Shown here one piece after another: positions 55,916-64,000 of a DNA stretch of 64,000 nucleotides. Below the pieces are notes generated by a model. The model ran no database searches. It saw only the letters and a list, made by a program, of their open reading frames with translations, and was not told the DNA's origin. Both the position numbers and the translations under genes were made by a program. How positions within the stretch are numbered: the first letter of the stretch is position 1; the number at the start of each line of letters is the position of its first letter. Origin of the DNA: Adiantum capillus-veneris (lineage: Eukaryota; Streptophyta; Polypodiopsida; Polypodiales; Pteridaceae); NCBI GenBank assembly GCA_014529385.2, contig CM043964.1:1772997-1836996 (forward strand). The letters are read 5' to 3'.

Positions 55916-55974
55916 AATGAGGATAAAAGTCTTATAACCTGGACAAAAAATTTAATATTCTATTGGCATTCTTT

Positions 55975-55975
55975 G

Positions 55976-56013
<38 letters not shown>
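55975..56013. repeat. (CT)n microsatellite
   Basis: About 17 CT units within the CACTA element upstream of the transposase. Confidence 0.95.
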
Positions 56014-56015
<2 letters not shown>

Positions 56016-56310
56016 ACCTCACATTCTCTGGTCATGTCCAATCCCCGCACACCTCGGTCTAGAGGTGCACGGAGATCAGAACCACCGGGTTATAATCTCG
56101 TCTTTATTGGTCAATACCTATATTTGTGGGTACAAGAAATCTACAGACCCACGTCTACATGATACTGCATGTAGTGGACAAAACCCCTTTGCCTCTTCTC
56201 TAGCTGTAGCACTTCACAACATCTTAACATCTTTTCACAGTAGATCTTTTCACTGTTCGTCTAACTCTAAACCCTAAACCGTAAGTAATTCTTGCGTGGA
56301 CTCGATCTAA

Positions 56311-56432
56311 CGTAAATAAACGTAAATCTAACTAAAAATAAACCTAAATCTAATTTAACGTAAGTCTACATCTAACCTAATCTTTAACGTCTTTTGGGAT
56401 AGTTTCCTACGACGTTAAAACTCTCTTCTTCT

Positions 56433-56463
<31 letters not shown>

Positions 56464-57180
56464 ACCTAAATAAACCTAAGTCTAATCTAATATAACATAA
56501 ATCTAAATCTAACGTAAATTATGTTATATTAAAAACAAAGAACTAAACTAACAGGGATTATAAGAACCTTAAAACTGATTTAACACATAATTTTTCACAT
56601 AACTCGGCAAGAGTTGGCATTCTCATCACTAAAGATGTGAGAGTTAACTTCCGGCGGTGACGCTGCCTCATCTCCATCCACATCTGACGACAACAATTGG
56701 CCCTTTAGACCGTTCTTGCTCTTGTTACTAACTTTGAAGTTGCTGTTGAATGACTAGAGGTTGTCTAGATGGTCATTGTGTCGGGGATGTTGTGACTCTT
56801 GCCGCCCTGAAGATCCACTCTTGCCGCCCTGAAGATCCACCTTCTTCCCTATCTTCTGAAGACATTTCACCAGTACTTTTGGATCGACGGAGCCCACCAT
56901 GAGTGAAGGCAACAATACCCTATATTCCATTGAGGGCTTTCTTCACCCGCTTCATACAGGCATTGCAGTCTATGGAGACCTAAATCTAATCTAATATAAC
57001 ATAAATCTAAATCTAGCGTAAATAAACGTAAATCTAATTAAAAATAAACCTAAATCTAATCTAGTTTAACTTAAATAAATCTGAATCTAATTTAACGTAA
57101 GTTTACATCTAACCTAATCTTTAACGTCTTTTAGGATAGTTTCCTACGACGTTATAACTCTCTTCTTCTTGTGTGTGTGC
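56311..57180. repeat. direct repeats flanking the captured fragment
   Basis: Segments 56,311-56,458 and 57,017-57,180 are diverged copies (both contain ACATCTAACCTAATCTTTAACG and end in CTTCTTCTTGTGTGTGTG). A closer direct repeat (CTAATCTAATATAACATAAA and following bases) lies at 56,482-56,519 and 56,986-57,023, immediately on either side of the heavy-metal-domain fragment. Confidence 0.8.
56592..56979 (-). pseudogene. captured heavy-metal-associated (HMA/HIPP-like) gene fragment
   Basis: On the minus strand, after an acceptor-like ATTTAG at 56,980, the frame reads VSIDCNACMKRVKKALNGI, matching the metal-binding helix of plant HMA domains with its C-x-x-C pair. A stop and frame change follow; then GSVDPKVLVKCLQKIGKKVD matches the second half of the domain, and a low-complexity tail (NSNFKVSNKSKNGLKGQ) as in heavy-metal isoprenylated proteins. 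A TAG lies at 56,756-56,754. No CaaX end is seen. HMA proteins bind copper or other metals; this piece is out of frame and unlikely to do so. It sits inside a CACTA element, which often captures host gene pieces. Confidence 0.75.
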
Positions 57181-57388
57181 GCGTGTGTGGATGTGTGTGC
57201 CAATAAAAAGAGATAAATGGTATTACCTTTCTATCACCCATGCTAGTATGATAGATTGGTTATGCCATTTCCCTCTTGAATAATAGGTCTCGAGTTCAAC
57301 TCCTCGTCGGCTAGATCTTTAGGTCTTTTAATTTTAATTAGTTTCCTACGACGTTAAATTAGTTTCTCTCTCTTTCTCTCTCACTGTG

Positions 57389-57560
57389 TGTGCGTTTTTT
57401 TGTTTATGCATGTTTTCTCTCTCTTTTCCTCTCTCAATGTGTGCGTTTTTTGTTTATGCATGTTCTCTCTCTCTTTTCCTCTCTCAATGTGTGCGTTTTT
57501 TGTTTATGTATGCTCTCTCTCTCTTTTCCTCTCTCAATGTGTGTGTGCATTCTTTGTTTA
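57389..57560. repeat. tandem repeat, period about 50 bp
   Basis: TGTGCGTTTTTTGTTTATG begins units at 57,389 (one extra T), 57,440 and 57,490, with a partial fourth near 57,545. Confidence 0.9.
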
Positions 57561-57590
57561 TGTATGTGTGTGTGCGTTTTTGTTTATGTT

Positions 57591-57596
<6 letters not shown>

Positions 57597-57634
<38 letters not shown>

Positions 57635-57663
57635 AACACTATGTGTGTGTGTGTGTGTGTGTA

Positions 57664-57698
<35 letters not shown>

Positions 57699-57760
57699 AA
57701 GAGGGGAAGGGAACATGAGAGTGAGGAGAGGGAAGGAGCATACTTGGCTCTCCTTCCTCT

Positions 57761-57791
<31 letters not shown>

Positions 57792-57825
57792 GAGAAGAAA
57801 GAGAGAGAGAGAGAGAGAGAGGGAG
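57597..57825. repeat. (CT)n, (GT)n and (GA)n microsatellites
   Basis: (CT)n at about 57,595-57,630, (GT)n at about 57,642-57,677 and 57,764-57,792, (GA)n at about 57,799-57,822. Confidence 0.95.
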
Positions 57826-57909
57826 AGCGTTACCTGCTCCTTGCTTGAGGGCGTCGAAAAACTCAGATCTGAGATCTGAGTTTTTGGGCGCTCTCTGTTA
57901 TTTTTTTTA

Positions 57910-58026
57910 GCCCAGTCGGCGTCGCTATGAGCGTCGCAAATTTACAAATTATAGCGACGCTCAAAGCGACGCTCATAGCGACGCCGGGATTTTTTTTTTT
58001 GAGCATCGCTGTGTGAGCGTCGCTAA
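57910..58026. repeat. CACTA right subterminal repeats
   Basis: Several GCGACG/CGTCGC motifs (for example GGCGTCGCTATGAGCGTCGC), the mirror of the left cluster. Confidence 0.85.
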
Positions 58027-58035
58027 TATGAATAG

Positions 58036-58047
58036 CCTCTTGTAGTG
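58036..58047. repeat. CACTA right terminal inverted repeat
   Basis: CCTCTTGTAGTG, followed by the target duplicate CCT. Confidence 0.95.
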
Positions 58048-58050
58048 CCT

Positions 58051-60912
58051 GCAAAGTAATTTTATTTGAATTAATTATATTTCAAATTATGAATAATATA
58101 AGTAAATTTTTCAAAAAAAAATAAGTTGAATTATTTACCATCTGTAGGGAGCTATTTAGTAGTATGTGTTTTTTTCCATGTTTGAAACATGTTGTCGGTT
58201 GCGTCCATATATTGTTTTAGCTCATAAGATGGCCAACCATAAATGTAATTTATTGGATCACGTCCTGAGATATTTGCATATTTAAGTTGTTTGATTCTTA
58301 AGAAGAAGTTTTCTTTGTGTTGCCTTCTTTATTTTCGTTGCTCTTCTTGTTCTTTTTCTTGTAGGTCTATTGTGGCTTTTGCTTTAGCTTTGATAGAATT
58401 GAAGACCTAATATATTTTAACACAATCTATACATTTAAGGTTATAAATATTGAAGTATGTGATTAGAGATATAAGCTTACCTCCATATTGTTTAGCTTTC
58501 AATCTTAAAAAAATAAAATGAATTTATTAATAGTTTCTTTTATATCAATCTAGTAATAAATTATAGCACCTTATGTTTGATATAAAATAATTAAGCATAC
58601 GTTACCTTTGTTTTAATCTTTGGAGTATACTTTTGTAAGTCAATAATCTTCATATATATAATGATTTATTACTTGTATCTAGAAATCGTCGATTGTAATT
58701 GAATTCAATATTTTTATGTTCTTTTGGTTAGTCGATCGAGACAACATGACATATAATAGTCGAGGAAAAAAACATTTTCAAACTATTAACAATGACTTAC
58801 CAAAGATAGTACATCCTTGGGATTTATGTCCAGTCATTGCAGATGCTAGTGTTAGTGGAAAATATGTTTTATGATACCATGTTCCATTGTATGTTTTTTT
58901 TTAATATTTAGATCTTCTAATAGTCACATTTTGTTGTGTATGATTTACATGTATTATAAGTTTTGTTATAATAGATATCATATTGTTATATTTAATATCT
59001 ACGACTGTCCCAAAAGTTTCATTAGCTATACCTATTGCTAGATCTATGTTTTGTGTAAACATTACTAATGCCCCTATTGCTACTTTGGATAGGGTATGAA
59101 ATTATGTATCATTTATCCAATGTTGTAGTTCTGGTATATGATGTGTTGTAGCAATATCTATATTGAATATATTGGAATGGTTGAATATCTTTAATAAGAT
59201 GAGGTCATTATAGTATATGAAATCTTTATTATGTGCCAGAAGAGCCTATAGAGTATGTAGCATGCATTAACTGCCATTGTGCACTCATTGTTGAGTTGCT
59301 TGACCAGGTATCCACTTAAGGGAAAGTCTTTTCTTAATAGTAGTTTTTTAGTGTTAAATATTTCTAGCATAGATAAATTATAAGCTTCTGAAATTTGGAG
59401 TATAATTGTATGTAATACTTTTGCTATCATCATTGAGAATTCATCAATTATAATTATATCAAAAGATCTTATTTTAATTGAATGGATATCATTTGGTTCT
59501 AAATTAGAACCAAATTATTGATTTTTATTAGGTAAACAAAAAAAATAATGTGAAGTACGTGCTAATCAACTAAGTCTTGTAGCTGCTACTCCTGTGGTTG
59601 TTGTAAGGAGGACTCCTATGTTTTTGGCTATATATTTAAATGTGATATATTGAATTAGAAACGTTTTCCCAGATCCAGGTGTTCCATTTATTATATGTAA
59701 CCCACCCAATTTTTTGAAAATTTTATTGTATATTAGTTCTTGCTCTTTAGTCAAAGCTATATTTTCTATGTGTTTAAGCTCTTCTAGGTGTATTATTGGA
59801 TCATATTGATTCTCTTCTATGGTTTTAATATTGGTCTGTTTTTATAAAATTATTTGATGTTAAATGTTCTTCTAAATTATGTATGGGATACATTTGCAGT
59901 ATTTGATTTGTAATTTGTTGTCTAGATTCATCGATTAATAGATATAATTGAGAATAATTTCCAACTAGATAAGTAAGAATTTTCTATGTTGTTAATTGAT
60001 ATTAATTCTTTTTCATTGCAAAAATGTATATGTTTTAATAGAATAGTAAAAGAAAAAACTTCCATTTGATGGATAGGGTGAAAATCGTAAATCTTACTAA
60101 TTGTTTATACTCTTCTATTTCATTTCCAAATAAATCATGCATTTTACATATCTTCTTTGTTGTATGCTTGAGTATTTTGTTAATTCTATAGTGAAAAAAG
60201 TATGAATAAAATGTTAATCTCTCCAATTCTTATGGTCCAATTCTTATCAAAGCTTGTCGTAGTTGATACATCATCAATAAGTATGGCTTGTATAAAGTGA
60301 ATATTGAGAAGAATGAGGCTATTCTCATATTTTTAGATATGTATGAAATTTTAAAGCTCCATCATGAGCTCCATATCCTTATGGAAATAGGGCTTTCTCT
60401 ATTTTAATATCTTCTAAATTAGATACTCCATCTAAACTTGCATATAAGTTAATCATTTTTTTGTTATTTAATCTTTCATACATAACCCCACCATTAGATC
60501 ATTGTGATTTTAGTTGTGTGTTGTTTACTTGATCTAAGATACCTAAATAATTTGTATTGTGTGCTACTATCAGTAAGTCATAAGGAGAAGATGATGCATG
60601 TTTGTTTAGTAAAGTAGTAATTGCATTAGAAGGAATTATAGGAATTGCTAAAGTTTTTTGTGGTTGTTCATATATAGTATAGAATGTTTTTACTAATGGA
60701 TTATTTTTTACTAAAAAGAGCAATAATATGTTTATGTCATGTGAGTTTTTTGTTAGAATATTTAATAAATCATTACTATTTTGATATGAAAATAGAGGAT
60801 TATCTAATAATGATCTTTGTTGTATATTACCTATGGCTATAGATGCTATCTTTTTACTGATATTGAAAGAGATATCTAAAGTAGATAGCATTTGTACTTC
60901 ATGTACATTCAT
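58051..60912 (-). pseudogene. broken PIF1-like DNA helicase gene
   Basis: Minus-strand relic in AT-rich DNA. At 59,754-59,566: LTKEQ-like TKEQELIYNKIF, then Walker A in IINGTPGSGKTFLIQY and motif Ia-like TTTTGVAATRLS. About 100 residues on, after stops, near 59,470-59,430: Walker B DIIIIDEFSMM. This order is that of PIF1-family superfamily 1 helicases, which unwind DNA and are also carried by Helitrons and large DNA viruses. Upstream, 60,912-60,499 is open (includes SSSPYDLLIVAHNTNYLG) with no known domain. Downstream a segment with GWPSYELKQYMDATDNMFQ (about 58,310-58,160) leads to a donor-like ATG|GTAAAT at 58,125 or so, then an intron carrying the CACTA insertion. Many stops and shifts show it is dead. 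AT-rich introns could account for some gaps. Confidence 0.6.
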
Positions 60913-60959
60913 TGTTAGTATTTTTTTAATATAAGTCAGGTGATAAGTATTCTTAAATA

Positions 60960-61620
60960 TAACATACCTTGTGTTATAGTCAAATGTTAAGTTGCTTTGT
61001 AGATGTTGAAGAGATTCTTGTAAACTGGCAAAGGGTAAAACTTAAGAAGTTAAAATATAGAGTTACATATAATTTGATGCTAATTACCAAAGGAATTATA
61101 ATCATATTTTTTAATGATTGTTTTGATTATAAGAACATAACATGCTATAAATGGAAGAAGTTGGGACTCAATTTTAATATAGCACGCTTGGATTTTTTGT
61201 GCAACTCTAAGCGAAGCATGATTTTGGCTAATTTTTTCTTATTACAAGATCTAGACGTTATTCATATAAATCGGCTCAAGTTTATAAGTATCACACACTA
61301 CCACTAAGGATCACTTAACGAATACTTTAGCTTTTGTTTTCTCTTATGGTGTTAGGGTTATTTGAAAATATAAGGATAATCTTATCAAGGTATAACGACA
61401 TAAAAGAATTCTAGAAAAACAGACGAGAGTTGTACTACGCCACAAATATAAACATAGTTTATTTCCAAAGAATTATACAAAATTTTATATATAAATTAGG
61501 GGTATCTTCAATTTTTTCACTATAACTCTTGTAAGCTAAAGAAAGAAGATGTCATGATTAGCAACAAGTACTAATCATAAATAAAGGATTTTTAAGAGTT
61601 TCTACTCATGGAGTAGCATG
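60960..61620. other. gene-free AT-rich stretch
   Basis: A 112-codon open frame at 60,969-61,307 has no recognisable domain and I do not call it. Confidence 0.4.
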
Positions 61621-61627
61621 TCCTTTT

Positions 61628-61900
61628 CTATAAACATTGAATTCCTTTGGCATCTTTAAAAGCATAATCAGCAAATAGATCCATCCTAAGAGTGTTAGTT
61701 AGAGACTCTTTCAAAAAAACGTTGTGCTTCACAATATAAGTGAGATGAACACCAAATGAGGTGTATTCTTGGAGGCATGACATGTGTTTGACGAGATTTT
61801 TTTCTTCAAGCCATATCATCTCTAAGATATATCCAAGCAAGGGAAGGGTGGGGCAAAGGCAAAGCAAGGGCCTGTTTTAAAGTTGTCTCAAAAGCATGTG
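61628..61900 (-). pseudogene. possible PPR-repeat relic (minus)
   Basis: A short open segment containing SFGVHLTYIVKHNVFLKESL and DLFADYAFKDAKG. The spacing is reminiscent of the plant PPR pattern 'G..VH..I.K......V...L...Y...G...DA'. The match is weak and only about 60 residues long. Confidence 0.25.
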
Positions 61901-62085
61901 CCATTGTACGCAAAGTTGACATGAGCCAGAAGAAATCGATGAAAAGCCACGAGCTCTTGGAAAAAAGTATAATGCTTGGTAATGCTTGTTGAGATATATA
62001 TAGAGATAACACTTTGGGGTTTGCATATCTGGAGTTGCCTTGCTCTCTCTCTCTCTCCCTCTCTCATCTCTTGTCTCAGTTTTCC

Positions 62086-62170
62086 TCCCTCGTCAACAAT
62101 GCTTTCATCAACATGTATGCCAAATTTAGACTACTCTCAAAAGCACAAGCCATTGGCAAGCTTCCTCTGA
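62086..62170 (+). pseudogene. possible PPR-repeat relic (plus)
   Basis: The peptide NAFINMYAKFRLLSKAQ resembles the common PPR segment 'NALI.MYAKCG....A'. About 27 residues only. It lies in the opposite orientation to the neighbouring candidate. Confidence 0.3.
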
Positions 62171-62206
62171 GTTGCATTATTCGTTATTCGAGAGAAGTAT
62201 AATATG

Positions 62207-62376
62207 CGAATAATGGGCGTATTATTCGTTTATCTAAATTATACGGCCGTATTATACGGTGCCACATCAGCATAAACGGCTAATCGTATAACTTCTTAAT
62301 TTTTCGATCGAAAAACTTTTCGGTCGAAATTATTTTCGAACGAAAATTATAACGATCGAATATGTTAGTATATATA
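62207..62376 (+). promoter_or_regulatory. palindrome-rich, TATA-containing stretch
   Basis: Palindromes include CGAATAAT...ATTATTCG (62,207-62,228), ATACGGCCGTAT (62,241-62,252) and TTTTTCGATCGAAAAA (62,300-62,315), followed by TATATATA at 62,369-62,376. The arrangement could be a promoter, but no downstream gene is seen. Confidence 0.3.
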
Positions 62377-62429
62377 GCAGCACGCGACAGGCCTCACACC
62401 AGCTTTCACAGTCAGTGTTTTCCATGTGA

Positions 62430-64000
62430 GTACTCTCACCAAACGATCAAAAAAAGTAATTTGTAAAAAAATTAAAAAAATGAATTTAATAAAAATTAAA
62501 ATTCAATAGAATTTTAAGTTTTGTGATTCAAATATATGAATTTGTTCTGAAAAACTTAGTAAATAGTTGAAAGTTTGTATTTTGTGAAGAGTTTAATCTC
62601 TCACCTGATACAAACTGTAATTATAAGAATCACTTGTCAATGTGTTCAATTAATTGACACTTGAAATTGAATAATAAAAAAAAGTAAGATATTATCGTTG
62701 TGTGTAGAGTGTACTTTCACATGAGATAATTAGTTTAAAAATATAATTACATAAAAATTAATTTTATGTAATTTAAAGTTGGATTTTGATCTGTAGAGAT
62801 TTTCTCTCACTTCAAAATGAATATAATGAAGCAAAATTATATTTTTACATTTTGTGTAGAGCTATTCACACTGCTATGCTCTCACTAGAGTAAAAATTTA
62901 GGAAAAACATGTCCAAAAATATTGATATTCTCTTATCTTTATTTGGACTGCAAAATCTACCGTACTGTGTGAGAGCATACACATGCTCGCATTGTAGATA
63001 GATAATCGCTTAAAAATCTATGGTAAAGTGTAAGAACTTTTTGTTTGCACTTTACATAGATACGATAATTATCAAGTATTGTAAGTGATTATTGTTTTGA
63101 CATTTAAAAAAGTCACTTATAGCTCTTGTATGTATAGCAATTTATAATGATAATCATTTTAATACTTGATTTAATCGTAATTATTTATTATCGTAATGTG
63201 TTAAAGCTACAAGCTTGCACTTTAGATAAATCGATGCAATTTATATGTAATCTAATGGTATTGTTTTTTATTATTGTATTTTTGTTCAATCATTGTTAGT
63301 TAAATTAATTTAATGTTTTAATTGATTTTGATTATGAAAATGATCATTGCCTTTGTTTTTACTAGCAAATTACTTTTGTGCATCATGGTGAAAGGACAAG
63401 AGTGGAGTTATGTGCATGAGTTGAAAGCTGGGAGAAATACATCTCGACTTAACACTAGGTTGGTAATAGGACACTTTTATGTCCTGTTAAGTGACCATTT
63501 TTCTTGAATTATGTCAAGAGTTTCAAAATGAATTTTGAGGTGCTATCTGTCTAAAAATTTGTCTCATGAGCTGAAAAAAACTCAACATTTTTTTGGAATA
63601 TCAATTCCATCTTTACCCTTGTCCTTGCACAACATTTCACAACCTAAATTGTGTGAAAAAACGGGTCCTGTTTTTGGCTTTTTTCAACTTTTTGCAACTA
63701 TACCACTCTAGAATTCATGTTTGTGAGGTCTATAATGCTAGAGAACTATATTTAGTAGTCCTCAACATGTCATGATGATTCTAGGGAGAAATAAATGTTA
63801 AAGTTGTAAGTTATGACCAAATTACAAAAATTGTCAAATCCTGTTTTTTAGCCAATTTTAGCTCTTTTATGATTTTTTTGGTGGCTTTCATGATATCCGA
63901 ATACAGTTTTGATTTTCTATGTCACATATTCTAACATAAAGCGAATATTCCTTGAGTTTTGGGGCACCTAATACCCTATTTTGGATAGTAGACAATGATG
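62430..64000. other. AT-rich stretch without a recognised gene
   Basis: No coding signal. A short imperfect hairpin around 63,017-63,062 pairs ATCTATGGTAAAGTG with CACTTTACATAGAT, and CTCTCAC recurs several times at 62,430-62,885. Confidence 0.4.

Larger units (their letters stand above)
49979..58047 (-). mobile_element. complete CACTA (En/Spm) DNA transposon with a captured gene fragment
   Basis: 8,069 bp. Terminal inverted repeats CACTACAAGAGG (49,979-49,990) and its complement (58,036-58,047) are perfect over 12 bases, flanked by the 3-bp target duplicate CCT (49,976-49,978 and 58,048-58,050). Subterminal regions carry many AGCGACG/CGTCGCT repeats in both orientations, the expected transposase-binding clusters. 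Inside, on the minus strand, are a TnpD-type transposase, then a TnpA/Transposase_24-type gene, and between the transposase and the right end a heavy-metal-domain fragment. CACTA elements move by cut and paste. Confidence 0.95.

Noticed and set aside
57386-57848. open frames over (CT)n and (GT)n in the CACTA element
   Set aside because: Simple-sequence frames rich in Ser/Leu or Cys/Val; no coding evidence.
58051-60912. Helitron
   Set aside because: Helicase motifs are present, but no Rep HUH motif and no CTRR end or TC start could be recognised in the window.

Overview
This window looks like nuclear DNA of a land plant with a large, transposon-filled genome. The evidence is Ty1/copia elements with initiator-Met-tRNA primer sites, a Ty3-type gag/protease element, a plant-type LINE, a complete CACTA (En/Spm) DNA transposon carrying a captured heavy-metal-domain fragment, introns with GT/AG borders, and long (CT)n, (GA)n and (GT)n microsatellites. 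I cannot name the species. A fern or lycophyte is possible, but that is a guess. No tRNA, rRNA, bacterial operon or CRISPR array was seen.

Layout. 0.3-3.1 kb: decayed multi-exon transposase-like gene (+). 3.3-4.26 kb: divergent histone H3-like gene (+) whose frame is broken by a 71-bp tandem duplication. 4.5-5.0 kb: fold-back MITE-like repeats. 5.3-6.7 kb: unrecognised spliced gene (-). 7.3-10.3 kb: copia LTR fragment joined to a truncated LINE (-). 10.4-12.9 kb: unrecognised coiled-coil gene (-) with an intron full of a GTACCAAA motif. 13.2-27.7 kb: copia element (+) with 143-bp LTRs and CTTTC target duplication, split in its RNase H by a 9-kb non-autonomous Ty3-type element (-). 29.5-31.5 kb: 3' part of another copia. 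31.7-36.6 kb: decayed retroelement with a palindromic leader repeat. 37.7-47.0 kb: three LTRs of a third copia family in tandem, the second interval split by a rearranged copy (41.76-46.19 kb, -) of the 13-kb copia. 47.8-48.6 kb: decayed helical ORF. 48.8-61 kb: AT-rich tract with a GIY-YIG nuclease gene and a broken PIF1-like helicase gene, split by the CACTA element (49,979-58,047; TSD CCT). 61-64 kb: AT-rich DNA with two possible PPR relics and a palindrome-rich promoter-like stretch.

How it fits together. Insertion order can be read from the nesting: the Ty3-type element is younger than copia-1, copia-2 is younger than the third-family copia array, and CACTA is younger than the helicase gene. 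The parts of most biological interest are the H3-like gene, the heavy-metal-domain capture in CACTA, the GIY-YIG/helicase tract, and the odd C-terminal domain of the Ty3-type protease polyprotein. All joins and families were judged by eye without database searches.
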